Positions 55,494-64,000 of a DNA stretch of 64,000 nt are shown piece by piece. Within the stretch, counting starts at the first letter, position 1, and each line of letters opens with the position of its first letter. The DNA is from Haliea sp. (GTDB lineage: Bacteria > Pseudomonadota > Gammaproteobacteria > Pseudomonadales > Halieaceae), in contig JAHEBL010000005.1 in NCBI GenBank assembly GCA_024642265.1, forward strand, positions 22,612 to 86,611, written 5' to 3'. A model generated the notes under the pieces. It was given only the letters and a program-made list of their open reading frames with translations. It made no database searches and had not been told where the DNA came from. A program made the position numbers and the translations under genes.

Positions 55494-55571
55494 ATGCAGC
55501 CTTTCGACAGCCTCTGGATGGCTGTCACCCGGAGAGACCGGCCATGCTGGCAGACTATTCCATCCTGTTGA
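55494..55571 (+). other. Hairpin and possible small ORF in the rsxA leader
   Basis: A perfect 7-bp hairpin (GACAGCC / GGCTGTC) lies at 55506-55525, just before the rsxA ribosome-binding site GGAGAGACC. An ATG at 55494 opens a 25-codon frame ([14 protein letters not shown]...) that runs through the hairpin and stops inside rsxA in another frame. It may be chance in GC-rich DNA, but the geometry could couple translation to rsxA. Confidence 0.3.
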
Positions 55572-56122
55572 TCGGGGCGATACTGGTCAACAACTTCGTG
55601 CTGGTGCAGTTCCTTGGACTGTGCCCGTTCATGGGCGTCTCCAACAAGCTGGAAACCGCCATGGGCATGTCCATGGCGACAACCTTTGTTCTCACCCTCG
55701 CATCCGCCTGCAGCAACCTCACCTACCAGTTCCTGCTGATCCCGCTGGGCCTGGAGTATCTCAAGACCATCTCCTTTATCCTGGTGATCGCAGTCGTGGT
55801 GCAATTTACCGAGATGGTAGTTCGTAAAAGCAGCCCGCTGCTGTACCGCGTTCTGGGTGTCTACCTGCCGCTCATAACCACCAACTGCGCTGTGCTGGGT
55901 GTGGCGCTGCTGAATATCAACAAGGACCATAACTTCCTGCAATCGCTGTTTTACGGCTTTGGCGCGGCGGTGGGTTTCTCGCTGGTGCTGGTACTGTTCG
56001 CGGCGATGCGGGAGCGCCTGAACGTGGCCGATGTCCCGGAGCCCTTCAAGGGGCCAGCCATCGGCATGGTCACCGCGGGCCTGATGTCCCTGGCCTTTAT
56101 GGGCTTTGCCGGCCTGGTATAA
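55544..56122 (+). CDS. rsxA: Electron transport complex subunit RsxA
   Basis: Integral membrane subunit of the Rnf/Rsx ion-pumping ferredoxin:NAD+ oxidoreductase, 192 residues with six membrane helices. It starts [23 protein letters not shown] and contains [20 protein letters not shown] and [13 protein letters not shown], all typical of RnfA/NqrE. It leads a six-gene operon (A-B-C-D-G-E), with a GGAG-type RBS 9 bases upstream. Confidence 0.95.
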   Translation: MLADYSILLIGAILVNNFVLVQFLGLCPFMGVSNKLETAMGMSMATTFVLTLASACSNLTYQFLLIPLGLEYLKTISFILVIAVVVQFTEMVVRKSSPLLYRVLGVYLPLITTNCAVLGVALLNINKDHNFLQSLFYGFGAAVGFSLVLVLFAAMRERLNVADVPEPFKGPAIGMVTAGLMSLAFMGFAGLV

Positions 56123-56125
56123 GCG

Positions 56126-56746
56126 GTGTTCGAACTCATTTCCCAGTATCCACTCCTCGCTGCCCTGTTTGCCCTGGTAGGGCTGGGCGCTATTTTTGGC
56201 GCCGTGCTGGGTTTTGCCGCAGTGCGGTTCAGGACCGAGGGCAACCCCATTGCCGAGCAGATCAACGAGCTGCTGCCCCAGACCCAGTGCGGTCAGTGTG
56301 GCTACCCCGGTTGCAGGCCCTACGCTGAGGCTATTGCCAATAGCGGCGAAGCGATCAACAAGTGCCCCCCGGGCGGCGAGGCCGGGATACAGGCACTGGC
56401 CACACTGCTCGATGTGGAAGCCATCCCGCTGGATGAGGAACACGGGGAAGAGAAGGTCAAGGCAGTTGCCTTCATCCGGGAAGACGAGTGTATCGGCTGC
56501 ACCAAGTGCATACAGGCCTGCCCGGTTGATGCGATTCTCGGGGCGGCCAAGCAGATGCACACGGTTATCGCCAGCGAATGCACAGGCTGCGATCTGTGCC
56601 TGGAGCCCTGCCCGGTTGACTGTATCGACATGATACCCGAGTCACAGAGCCTGCAGACCTGGCACTGGCCCCTGCCGGACCCGGCCAGTCGTGACATCCA
56701 GATCATCGCTACCGATGCCGCCCAGGCGCAAGACCGGGCCGCATGA
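56126..56746 (+). CDS. rsxB: Electron transport complex subunit RsxB
   Basis: Fe-S subunit, 206 residues, with one N-terminal membrane helix. The Cys clusters are the [16 protein letters not shown]e-S segment and two 4Fe-4S ferredoxin sites, [12 protein letters not shown] and [12 protein letters not shown], which pass electrons from the ferredoxin-side entry to the rest of Rnf. GTG 56126 is the start, 3 bases after the rsxA stop. It overlaps rsxC by 4 bases. Confidence 0.95.
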   Translation: MFELISQYPLLAALFALVGLGAIFGAVLGFAAVRFRTEGNPIAEQINELLPQTQCGQCGYPGCRPYAEAIANSGEAINKCPPGGEAGIQALATLLDVEAIPLDEEHGEEKVKAVAFIREDECIGCTKCIQACPVDAILGAAKQMHTVIASECTGCDLCLEPCPVDCIDMIPESQSLQTWHWPLPDPASRDIQIIATDAAQAQDRAA

Positions 56747-58764
56747 GAAAGATTTTTGATTTTCACGGCGGTATCCACCCGCCCGAGAACAAACACCAGT
56801 CCCTGCAGGGATCAATCCGGGACGCCGGCATCCCCCCGGAGCTGGTACTGCCCCTGTCCCAGCACATCGGCACGCCGGCCAGTCCGGTCGTGGCGGTGGG
56901 TGAGCGGGTACTGGCGGGGCAGCTGATTGCCGAGGCACCGGGTTTTGTCAGCGTACCCCTGCACGCGCCCACCTCGGGCACCGTGGCTGCGATCGAGGAC
57001 CGCCTGATCGCCCACCCCTCCGGGCTGCCAGCCCCCTGTATTGTCATAGCCACCGATGGCCTGGACGAGTGGGTTGAGCAGCGGGCACCCGGCACCGGTT
57101 ACCGTGAACTGGCGCCGGGAGATTTGCTGGCACTGATACGCAACGCAGGCATCGCCGGCATGGGCGGGGCCGGCTTCCCCACCGCGGTAAAACTGGCCAC
57201 GCGACCTGACAGCAAGGTGCAGACCCTGATTATCAACGGCACCGAATGCGAGCCGTACATCACGGCCGATGACATTCTGATGCGCGAGCGCCCCGGCCGC
57301 ATTATCGAGGGCGTGAATATCCTCAGGCACCTGCTGTCACCCTCCGAAACCCTCATCGGCGTCGAGGATAACAAGCCCCAGGCCATCGCGGCCCTGCGCG
57401 CTGCCGCTGCCGGCTCGTCAATCGAAATCGTGACTTTCCCCACCAAGTACCCGTCCGGTGGCGAGAAACAACTGATCGAGATCCTCACCGGCAGGCAGGT
57501 CCCCAGCGGCGGCCTGCCCCTGGATGTCGGCGTGATCTGCCAGAATGTCGGCAGCGTGGTCGCCATCCAGGATGCCGTGCTGTTCGGACGACCCCTTGTC
57601 TCCCGGATTACGACGGTTACCGGTGAAGCAGTAGACAAACCCGGCAACTACGAGGTGCTGCTGGGCACCCCGATGAGCTACCTGCTGACGCAGGCCGGCT
57701 ACCAGCCGGACCGGGCCCAGCGCCTTATAATGGGCGGCCCGATGATGGGCTTTACCGTGCCCGATGCCAATGTCCCGATTGTAAAAACGAGCAACTGTCT
57801 GCTCGCGCCCGGCTTGACTGAACTGTCCGCCCCCACTCCCGCGCAGGCCTGCATTCGCTGCGGCATGTGTGCCCAGGTCTGCCCGGCCAGCCTGTTACCG
57901 CAGCAGATGTTCTGGTTCGCCCAGGGCAAGGAATACGAGAAACTGGAGCAACAGAACCTGTTCGACTGCATCGAATGCGGCGCGTGCTCCTGGGCCTGTC
58001 CCAGTAATATTCCTCTGGTGCAGTACTACCGGGCCTCCAAGGCGGAAATACTGCAGTTGCGTCGCGAACACACCCGGGCCGAGCAGTCTCGCCTGCGCTT
58101 CGAGGCGCGCCAGGAGCGCATGGAGCGCGAGGAGGCGGCCAGGACGGCGAAACGGGCCGCGCGCAAACAGGCAGCGGAGCAGCGCGCACAGGCTGCCGCC
58201 GCCGGCGGCGCGGGTGATGAGGATCCAATCCAGGCGGCAATAGATCGCGCAAAAGCCAAAAAAGCGGCGCAGCAGGCGGGCACCGGCGGTACGACCAGCG
58301 AGCGGGAGAAGCTCGAAAAGACCGTGCTCACCACTCGTGCCCGGCTGGAAACTGCCACGGCAAAACTGCAGCAGGCCCAGGCCGAGGGCAGCGACCTGGC
58401 AGATGCGCTGCAACTGGGCGTGGACAAGACCCGGGCAAAGCTCGAGACAGCGGAACAGGCTCTGCAGGCCCTGCTGGAGTCTGACAGCCCGGCACCGGTC
58501 ACACCGGCAGACCCTGCCGCGGCTGCGATCGCCAGGGCCCAGGCCGCCCGGGACGCGGGCGCGACCTCAAGCCCGGCGGACAAAGCCCGCAGCCAGCTTG
58601 AAGGGCTTGAACAACGCCTTGAGAAAACCCGCGACAGGCTCGCGGCCAGCCGCAACAATGGTGATGAGGACAAAATTGTCGAGGCCCTGGAGTCCACCGT
58701 GGTGCGCCTGGAAGAAAAAGTGAGTGCCGCCAGGGAAGACCTGAAAGCCGCGGGAGATACCTGA
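56743..58764 (+). CDS. rsxC: Electron transport complex subunit RsxC
   Basis: Peripheral NADH/FMN-binding subunit, 673 residues. [11 protein letters not shown] and [13 protein letters not shown] are FMN/NADH-side blocks. Two 4Fe-4S sites have Cys370/373/376/380 ([12 protein letters not shown]) and Cys409/412/415/419 ([12 protein letters not shown]). From about residue 440 to the end the protein is Ala/Lys/Glu/Arg-rich with heptad-like repeats, a predicted coiled-coil tail of variable length also found in enterobacterial RsxC. rsxD follows after 1 base. Confidence 0.94.
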   Translation: MRKIFDFHGGIHPPENKHQSLQGSIRDAGIPPELVLPLSQHIGTPASPVVAVGERVLAGQLIAEAPGFVSVPLHAPTSGTVAAIEDRLIAHPSGLPAPCIVIATDGLDEWVEQRAPGTGYRELAPGDLLALIRNAGIAGMGGAGFPTAVKLATRPDSKVQTLIINGTECEPYITADDILMRERPGRIIEGVNILRHLLSPSETLIGVEDNKPQAIAALRAAAAGSSIEIVTFPTKYPSGGEKQLIEILTGRQVPSGGLPLDVGVICQNVGSVVAIQDAVLFGRPLVSRITTVTGEAVDKPGNYEVLLGTPMSYLLTQAGYQPDRAQRLIMGGPMMGFTVPDANVPIVKTSNCLLAPGLTELSAPTPAQACIRCGMCAQVCPASLLPQQMFWFAQGKEYEKLEQQNLFDCIECGACSWACPSNIPLVQYYRASKAEILQLRREHTRAEQSRLRFEARQERMEREEAARTAKRAARKQAAEQRAQAAAAGGAGDEDPIQAAIDRAKAKKAAQQAGTGGTTSEREKLEKTVLTTRARLETATAKLQQAQAEGSDLADALQLGVDKTRAKLETAEQALQALLESDSPAPVTPADPAAAAIARAQAARDAGATSSPADKARSQLEGLEQRLEKTRDRLAASRNNGDEDKIVEALESTVVRLEEKVSAAREDLKAAGDT

Positions 58765-58765
58765 G

Positions 58766-59785
58766 ATGGCTTTGTTGCGCGTCACCTCGCCCCATGCCCA
58801 CGGCCCCGCAAGCACACCCAGGGTAATGCAGAAAGTACTGCTGGCCACAGTGCCGGGCATTATCGCACTGACCCATTTCTTCGGTTTCGGCATCCTGGTA
58901 AACCTGGTGTGGGCCTGCATTGTCGCCCTGGCCTGCGAGGCTCTCGCCCTCGCGCTGCGCCGCCGGCCCATCGGCTTCTACCTGCGCGACTGCAGCGCGC
59001 TGGTAACCGCCACGCTGCTTGCGGTGGCATTGCCACCCTATTCACCCTGGTGGCTGATCGCCGTGGGGGTCGCCTGCGCAATCCTGCTGGCGAAACACCT
59101 CTACGGCGGGTTGGGCTATAACCCGTTCAACCCCGCCATGGCCGGCTACGTCATTCTTCTTATCTCCTTTCCGGTACAGATGACCGCCTGGGCGCCACCG
59201 CGCGGACTGGGGCAGCTGCCGGGCTTCATGGAAGCGCTGCAGGCCTGCTTCTGGCCCCCGGGCTACGACGGGGTCACCATGGCTACACCGCTGGACCTGA
59301 TGAAGCAGAACACTGGCCTGCTGATGACGGACCTGTACGCCCAGACCCCGCAGTTTGGTCGCTGGGCGGGCCTTGGCTGGGAATGGGTCAATATCGCCTT
59401 CCTCGCCGGCGGCGCCTGGTTGCTGTACCAGCGAATATTCACCTGGCATGCACCGCTGGCGATGCTCGCCAGCCTCACGCTGTTCGCGGCCATATTCTAT
59501 GATGGCGGCAGTTCAGCCAGTGGTGGTTCGCCGCTGTTTCACCTGCTCAGCGGCGCGACCATGTTCGGTGCATTTTTTATCGTCACCGACCCTGTGACCT
59601 CGGCCGTGTCTGTGCGCGGCCGACTGGTGTATGGCGCCATGATAGGCGCACTGGTGTATATCATCCGCGTGCGCGGCAACTATCCCGACGCAGTCGCGTT
59701 CGCGGTATTGATCATGAACTTCGCCGCACCGTTTATCGATAACTACACCCGGCCACGCACATACGGCCACAAGGCAGGCGGCTAG
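58766..59785 (+). CDS. rsxD: Electron transport complex subunit RsxD
   Basis: Membrane subunit with covalent FMN, 339 residues and about ten membrane segments. The FMN-carrying Thr is in SGAT at 262-265 (Thr265), with FIVTDPVTSA after it. NPFNPAMAGYV is a conserved loop. The order A-B-C-D-G-E matches enterobacterial rsx operons. The next gene, rsxG, starts 4 bases after the stop. Confidence 0.94.
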   Translation: MALLRVTSPHAHGPASTPRVMQKVLLATVPGIIALTHFFGFGILVNLVWACIVALACEALALALRRRPIGFYLRDCSALVTATLLAVALPPYSPWWLIAVGVACAILLAKHLYGGLGYNPFNPAMAGYVILLISFPVQMTAWAPPRGLGQLPGFMEALQACFWPPGYDGVTMATPLDLMKQNTGLLMTDLYAQTPQFGRWAGLGWEWVNIAFLAGGAWLLYQRIFTWHAPLAMLASLTLFAAIFYDGGSSASGGSPLFHLLSGATMFGAFFIVTDPVTSAVSVRGRLVYGAMIGALVYIIRVRGNYPDAVAFAVLIMNFAAPFIDNYTRPRTYGHKAGG

Positions 59786-59789
59786 GGCA

Positions 59790-60443
59790 ATGGTAATGCT
59801 GACACAGTCGATCACCCGCAACAGTTGGCTGCTGGCCCTGTTTGCCGTTGTTACTACCCTGCTGATATCCGGTACCTACCTGCTCACCCGGGAGCGGATC
59901 AGCGAGCAAAAACGGCTGGCGGAGGAAAAGGCCCTGCTGGAAATCGTGCCCCGGGACAGGCATGACAACTCCATGCTGGACGATGTCATTCCGGTCGGCA
60001 GCGACGCCGCGGGACTGGGTCTTAGGCAGGACATGCGAATCTACCGGGCCCGCAGAGGCGGCGAGGTGATCGCCGCGATCATCCCCGTCACCGCGCCCGA
60101 CGGCTATACCGGCGCCATCGAGCTTATCGTCGGGGTCAATGCTGACGGCAGCGTCGCCGGAGTGCGGGCCCTGAGCCACAAGGAAACGCCCGGGCTCGGC
60201 GACAAGGTCGATATAAAGAAGTCTGACTGGATACTCGGCTTCAACGGTCGTTCGCTGGATAACCCGGCACCGGCGGCTTGGGCAGTGAAAAAGGACAAGG
60301 GCGTGTTCGACCAGTTTACCGGCGCAACCATTACACCCAGGGCAGTAGTGGCCGCCACCCTGCGTGCCCTGCAATATGCAGGCGCGAACGACACTGTACT
60401 GTTCGAGCGAACGGCGGATGCACCCGCTGCAGGAGAGAAATAA
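59790..60443 (+). CDS. rsxG: Electron transport complex subunit RsxG
   Basis: Subunit of 217 residues with an N-terminal membrane helix and a periplasmic FMN-binding domain. The covalent-flavin motif TGATIT lies at 177-182, with FMN attached to its last Thr in the family. [10 protein letters not shown] is the other typical block. The stop codon overlaps the rsxE ATG (TAATG). ATG 59790 or 59796 may start; both lie before the helix. Confidence 0.94.
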   Translation: MVMLTQSITRNSWLLALFAVVTTLLISGTYLLTRERISEQKRLAEEKALLEIVPRDRHDNSMLDDVIPVGSDAAGLGLRQDMRIYRARRGGEVIAAIIPVTAPDGYTGAIELIVGVNADGSVAGVRALSHKETPGLGDKVDIKKSDWILGFNGRSLDNPAPAAWAVKKDKGVFDQFTGATITPRAVVAATLRALQYAGANDTVLFERTADAPAAGEK

Positions 60444-61156
60444 TGTCCGACGTCAGCTACCGGGAGTTATCGCTCAACGGCCTGTGGAAAAACAACCCCG
60501 CGATAGTGCAGCTGCTGGGCCTGTGCCCGCTGTTGGCGGTAACCGGCACCGTGGTGAATGCCATCGGCCTGGCTGCCGCCACCACCCTGGTGCTGGTGTG
60601 CTCCAACACATCGGTCTCCATAATCCGGAATATCGTCTCCGATGCCATACGCTTGCCTGCCTTTGTGATGATCATTGCCTCTGCCGTGACCTGTATCGAG
60701 CTCCTCATGCAGGCCTTCGCCTACGAGCTGTACGAGATACTGGGCATATTCCTCCCGCTGATCACCACCAATTGCGTCATTCTCGGCCGGGCAGACGGTT
60801 TTGCCAGCCGCAACGGGGTTGTCCCCGCGGCTTACGACGGACTGATCATGGGTGCAGGTTTCGGCCTGGTACTCGTCCTGCTGGGCGCGCTGCGCGAACT
60901 GCTGGGCACCGGAGCCCTGTTTGCCAACATGGATTTGCTGTTTGGGTCGGATGCGGCGCACTGGAAGATAACCCTGGTCAACGACTACCCGAACTTTCTG
61001 CTCGCCATCCTGCCGCCGGGCGCATTCATCTTTACCGGCCTGATCATCGCGGGCAAAAACCTGATAGACGCCAACATCAAGCGCCGCCGGGATGCACTCA
61101 AGGCCCGCCCTGTAAAGGGGTCAAAGCGTGTGCGGGTGACCGGGCATATCTCCTAG
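60443..61156 (+). CDS. rsxE: Electron transport complex subunit RsxE
   Basis: Integral membrane subunit of 237 residues with six helices, homologous to Rsx[22 protein letters not shown] and [16 protein letters not shown] are typical of RnfE/NqrD. ATG 60443 overlaps the rsxG stop. It closes the operon. A hairpin (CACCGCCC / GGGCGGTG, 61163-61191) lies just after its stop without a T-run, so termination there is uncertain. The next gene is convergent. Confidence 0.94.
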   Translation: MSDVSYRELSLNGLWKNNPAIVQLLGLCPLLAVTGTVVNAIGLAAATTLVLVCSNTSVSIIRNIVSDAIRLPAFVMIIASAVTCIELLMQAFAYELYEILGIFLPLITTNCVILGRADGFASRNGVVPAAYDGLIMGAGFGLVLVLLGALRELLGTGALFANMDLLFGSDAAHWKITLVNDYPNFLLAILPPGAFIFTGLIIAGKNLIDANIKRRRDALKARPVKGSKRVRVTGHIS

Positions 61157-61180
61157 CCAGTCCACCGCCCAAATACCCTG

Positions 61181-61597
61181 TCAGGGCGGTGTGGCCTCTT
61201 CCCGCTGCACCAGCAGCAGGGTATCGAGCAATTCATCGACCGCTGCGTCGTCCATACCTCGATTTTCTTCCTCGCAGCTGTAGGTGATAAACAGAAGCAT
61301 TGACCCGTGGCTGACATACCACTCGCGAATGGCTGCGCCCTCCTCTGCAAATGCGCTTTCCACACCGGTAAAATCTCCCGGCTTGACCTTGCGCCAGGCC
61401 CTGGGGGCACCCGATTCCGCATCGGCTATCTCCTGCACCTGCGCCGGACTGAATTCGCCGCGTTCCTTGTGCAGGGTCGAAATCTCGATGCACCCTACTC
61501 CATCGCGATCACCCACCAGGATGCTGTCCTCCTCGGCGTCTGCCCACCATTCCGGGGGCAGCGCCATGGTCCACCACTCCGTCTCCAGCACATTCAT
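61181..61597 (-). CDS. Uncharacterised protein coupled to rimI
   Basis: A 138-residue acidic soluble protein (MNVLETEWWTMALPPEWWADAEEDS...). No domain recognised. The fold looks like a small alpha/beta protein with a central segment REWYVSHGSMLLFITYSCE. It begins at ATG 61597 overlapping the rimI stop (ATGA), so it is translated as part of the psi-rimI operon. The upstream in-frame extension (123 codons) runs through rimI and is not coding here. Function unknown. Confidence 0.65.
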   Translation of the reverse strand: MNVLETEWWTMALPPEWWADAEEDSILVGDRDGVGCIEISTLHKERGEFSPAQVQEIADAESGAPRAWRKVKPGDFTGVESAFAEEGAAIREWYVSHGSMLLFITYSCEEENRGMDDAAVDELLDTLLLVQREEATPP

Positions 61598-62088
61598 GTT
61601 TGGTTCTCCAACTCGGTAAGCGGCATGGACATCAGCAAAGCGTCTTCGCGACCCGTCGCCGTGGGGTAATAGTTTTTGCGCACGCCATCGAGCCGGAAGC
61701 CCAGTCCTTCGTAGAGGCCGCGGGCAGCCTGGTTCGTTGCGCGTACTTCGAGATGACAGCGAGTAGCTCCGCTGCGCACGGCCTCGGCCAGTGCGGCATT
61801 CAACAGGGAGCGCCCCAGGCCACGCCCCTGCCGCAAGGGATGCACAGCAATATTGTGAATACAGGCTTCGTCCAGTATCAGGGAATAGACCACAAAACCC
61901 AGCGCTTGCCGGTCGGCACAGGCGAGCAGAGCGCGCTCTGTGCTTGCCCCGGCTTGTGCGCTGCACGCGCTGTTGAACTGGCTTTCAGTCCAGGGACTGG
62001 GGTTAACCAGCCGCTCCAGCGCCGCCAGCGCGACGGCGTCACCGGGCCGGGCCGACCTGAACGTCGCGTGCTCGCCCACTACACTCAT
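61594..62088 (-). CDS. rimI: Ribosomal protein S18-alanine N-acetyltransferase
   Basis: A 164-residue GNAT enzyme that acetylates the N-terminal Ala of ribosomal protein S18. Landmarks: VNPSPWTESQF near residue 28, IHNIAVHPLRQGRGLGRSLL with the acetyl-CoA loop (Q/RxxGxG/A), LEVRATNQAARGLYEGLGF, and KNYYPTATGREDALLM at the end. ATG 62088 is in the expected place; the longer frame only adds 11 residues upstream, within psi. Overlaps the upstream gene's stop by 4 bases. Confidence 0.92.
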   Translation of the reverse strand: MSVVGEHATFRSARPGDAVALAALERLVNPSPWTESQFNSACSAQAGASTERALLACADRQALGFVVYSLILDEACIHNIAVHPLRQGRGLGRSLLNAALAEAVRSGATRCHLEVRATNQAARGLYEGLGFRLDGVRKNYYPTATGREDALLMSMPLTELENQT

Positions 62089-62804
62089 GAAAGCCTGCAA
62101 AAAGGGCCCAGATCTTGCCATGCCTGCCGTTTTAACAGCGGCTCCCGCAACATCCGGGCGGTGCTAACGGTACGCACAATCCTGCAGGAATCCAGCTGAT
62201 CCAACGGCACCCGCGCCTCGCATTCTCGTCCCAGCAGGACAAGACCGGTGCATTCCGCCTGCTCCAGTTTCCGCCGGATAAAGGCCGCCACGCTCGATAG
62301 TGCCGCCTCCTGTCCCTGGTCAAGCTGAAGGTTAGTGTGCATGGGCCAGTCAAACTGGGTCAGCACAGCGCCGGGCGCAGGCTTGTTCCCCGCCTCCGCA
62401 CTCCCTTTAAACCTGCCCAGCGCATCCGCCATGGACTGCACCAGCTGTAACTGCGCGGGCGTAAACGGCACACCGTCGAGTTCTTCCACCCACAACCAGC
62501 CGCCGCAGGTAACCGCCGCCAGACTGAAGTTCAAAGTTGGGTGTTGGCGGGCCTGGGCTGGTTCGACCACCCTGGCCACAGGGGCCAAAGAGCCGGCTTC
62601 CACCCTTGGCATTTCGATGGGCGCCGCCGGCCGGTGCTGTTTCGCGGCTGACTCCCTGCCTTGCGGAGTCACTGTTTGCGTCGCCGGCAGGATCGCCAGG
62701 CGCCTGGTGACGGCCGCGCCAGGCACCTGGCTGCGCGAGACATAGCCATCGATGCCAAGGGCCTCCAGGTATACCAAGCGTCTCAGTTCATGCATCAGGG
62801 CCAC
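62085..62804 (-). CDS. Candidate DNA polymerase III psi subunit (Pseudomonas-type, HolD-like)
   Basis: A 239-residue protein with no obvious domain. Its N-terminus RRLVYLEALGIDGYVSR resembles the first HolD peptide (LQQLGITQWSLRR) that links psi to the clamp loader. The position directly before rimI matches E. coli holD-rimI and, as I recall, the cryptic pseudomonad psi gene. The middle (about 50-90) is Pro/Ala-rich and poorly conserved. If right, it connects the clamp loader to SSB through chi. The identification rests on the short N-terminal match and synteny. Confidence 0.55.
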   Translation of the reverse strand: MALMHELRRLVYLEALGIDGYVSRSQVPGAAVTRRLAILPATQTVTPQGRESAAKQHRPAAPIEMPRVEAGSLAPVARVVEPAQARQHPTLNFSLAAVTCGGWLWVEELDGVPFTPAQLQLVQSMADALGRFKGSAEAGNKPAPGAVLTQFDWPMHTNLQLDQGQEAALSSVAAFIRRKLEQAECTGLVLLGRECEARVPLDQLDSCRIVRTVSTARMLREPLLKRQAWQDLGPFCRLS

Positions 62805-62851
62805 GCGTCACTCAAAAGTCAGCTGCAAGTTTAACAGTATTGCCCATGAGG

Positions 62852-63700
62852 CTATATCAACCGCCAGCCGTGTTCCTGAAAAAATGTTATTCCCGAGCGG
62901 ATAAGGTACTTCACGTGCTGAAATCCTTTCCTGGCGGCGTAGCCTCCGTGGTGCACGATATGGATCGCGGGGTTGTAAACCAGGCGCCCCTGGCTGCCAA
63001 GCCTTATCGACAGGTCAAAGTCCTCGAAGTAAAGGAAATAACGTTCGTTGAAGCCGCCCACCGACTGCAGGTCGGTGGTACGGGCCAGCATGAAGCAGCC
63101 ACTGGCCAGAAGGATATCGACTTCCTTGCCGTCACTGCACAGGTCGCGCATCTCATAGCGATCCAGCCGTCGCCTGAACAGCCGTCTGATAAGGCGCGGG
63201 GCAAAGGGGCGCAGCAGAAGCACAAACAGCGAGGGGTAACGTTTGCACAGGAACTCCTGCGCGCCATCCTCCCCCTCGACCCGGGGGCTGACCAAGGCAA
63301 TGCCCGGGTCCTCCTGCAGACTGGAAAGCCCTGTGCGCAAGGCGTCTTCAGCCAGTTCAGCATCCGGGTTCAACACGAGATGAAAGTCGCTTTCAACGTA
63401 TCTTATGGCAATATTATGCCCGGCACCGAAGCCACGATTTTCAGAGAGGCTGCAATAAATCACCCGGAAAAAATCGCTCTGCGGCCAGCCTGCGATGGCA
63501 GCCTCAGCCCTCTTGCAGAAGGCTTCGTCAGAGGAGTTATCCAGCACCTCGACCTGTACCTCGTCAACACAGCCTGCACTGTGAGCGGTCTCTGCGGACC
63601 GGCTGAGGCTCTGTAGCACACGGTCCAGCATGTCCAGGCAACTGTGATGCAGGACGATTGAGACCGACAGACGAATCGCAGCTGGTTGGGACTTGTTCAT
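62852..63700 (-). CDS. Family 2 glycosyltransferase (rhamnosyltransferase-like)
   Basis: A 282-residue GT-A fold glycosyltransferase. The UDP/dTDP-sugar site includes VLDNSSD at about residue 50, the loop SENRGFGAGHN (about 87-97), and NPDAE holding the DxD-like metal site. The acceptor-side segment GGFNERYFLYFEDFDLSIRL contains the likely base (ED). Relatives add rhamnose or similar sugars to surface polysaccharides. ATG 63700 was chosen; 63709 (adding three residues) is also possible, and the long upstream extension is not supported. It may mark the edge of a polysaccharide locus. Confidence 0.87.
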   Translation of the reverse strand: MNKSQPAAIRLSVSIVLHHSCLDMLDRVLQSLSRSAETAHSAGCVDEVQVEVLDNSSDEAFCKRAEAAIAGWPQSDFFRVIYCSLSENRGFGAGHNIAIRYVESDFHLVLNPDAELAEDALRTGLSSLQEDPGIALVSPRVEGEDGAQEFLCKRYPSLFVLLLRPFAPRLIRRLFRRRLDRYEMRDLCSDGKEVDILLASGCFMLARTTDLQSVGGFNERYFLYFEDFDLSIRLGSQGRLVYNPAIHIVHHGGYAARKGFQHVKYLIRSGITFFQEHGWRLI

Positions 63701-64000
63701 GGCGCGCATGGTACCAGTTGCGGCTCCAACAGTCGTAACACTACCTGCGGACCACACGCATATTGCGCGCCGGGAGAGCGACCGGTGGTCGATGTTCGGC
63801 AGATATATCTGAAACGAATAAAAAATGGCATATTTATGCATCCATCTGAAGACCGCAATGGCGGCAACCCCAAATACTTTGTGTAGAAAGACACAAATAT
63901 GGTCTATCACCATGTTATTTATCGAGTTTTTGACTTGTTGCGTGGTAACCTGTAAAAAGTAGATTGATTTGTTGACTCTGTGGCTGAACTCTCCAGAATC
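63701..64000. other. AT-rich intergenic sequence at the window end
   Basis: Three hundred bases without a convincing gene, visibly more AT-rich than the rest. It includes runs such as aaaaaatgg and ttatttatcg. A few short frames (for example 15-17 codons) have no recognisable content. It carries a candidate promoter at its right side, so a plus-strand gene probably starts beyond the window. Confidence 0.5.
63930..63958 (+). promoter_or_regulatory. Predicted sigma70 promoter reading out of the window
   Basis: TTGACT (63930-63935), exactly 17 bases, then TAAAAA (63953-63958). Five of six and four of six consensus bases match. It lies in an AT-rich region upstream of the window end on the plus strand. 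Confidence 0.5.

Noticed and set aside
55487..56560. Minus-strand frame of 357 codons over rsxA and rsxB
   Set aside because: Antisense shadow. rsxA and rsxB have conserved membrane and Fe-S motifs.
61163..61191. Terminator after rsxE
   Set aside because: An 8-bp stem is present but there is no T-run on either side, so it was only mentioned under rsxE.

Overview
The window is 64 kb of GC-rich bacterial chromosome, densely packed with mostly single-copy housekeeping genes. Gene content and order are those of a marine-type gammaproteobacterium. Supporting neighbourhoods are dapA-bamC, apbC divergent from metG with dcd downstream, DUF2066-perM-hda divergent from purM-purN-DUF3108, a complete rsxABCDGE set, and a rimI preceded by a Pseudomonas-like cryptic psi subunit. 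The steroid-type SDR, TonB receptor and lipid-transfer thiolase content resembles the Halieaceae/Spongiibacteraceae (former OM60/NOR5 and BD1-7 groups). That placement is an inference from gene content, not from a search. I saw no rRNA, tRNA, CRISPR array, insertion sequence or prophage.

Layout. 1-8.3 kb: lysine and envelope genes (truncated dapE, rsmJ, a degenerate nucleotidyl-cyclase-like protein, an LRR lipoprotein, an LpxL-type acyltransferase, and dapA-bamC-MBL hydrolase). 8.4-12.5 kb: DUF3806 protein and a four-gene MCE lipid transporter (STAS-MlaE, MlaF, MlaD, PqiC-like lipoprotein). 12.6-21.8 kb: an accessory catabolic region with a 3-alpha-HSD-like SDR, a TonB receptor, an SRAP protein, a DUF35/lipid-transfer thiolase pair, and a four-gene minus-strand operon (MaoC, NUDIX, Tat flavoprotein, cytochrome c). 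Together these suggest uptake and CoA-linked oxidation of a steroid-like or isoprenoid substrate. 22-27.4 kb: MscS and an RND efflux pair. 27.4-32.4 kb: arsC-wrbA-DUF2069-sppA, then YihY and a TlpA-like lipoprotein. 32.5-44.8 kb: cysK, a DEAD-box helicase with thpR, prlC, a PTPS-fold enzyme, a VUT transporter, a transaminase/omega-amidase pair, and an OmpA-family porin.

44.8-53.2 kb holds hda-perM-DUF2066, purMN-DUF3108, an acyltransferase, dcd and apbC. 53.4-61.2 kb holds metG and the Rnf/Rsx operon. 61.2-64 kb holds rimI with its translationally coupled neighbours and a family 2 glycosyltransferase, ending in a visibly AT-richer stretch with a good sigma70-like promoter pointing out of the window.

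Operons are tight: start/stop overlaps of the TGATG, ATGA, GTGA, TTGA or TAATG type recur, so translational coupling is common. The least explained items are an orphan minus-strand terminator upstream of cysK, the cyclase-like protein lacking its catalytic Asn, the flavoprotein-cytochrome c operon, the ExxHGH variant of the PTPS-fold enzyme, and the cryptic psi subunit.
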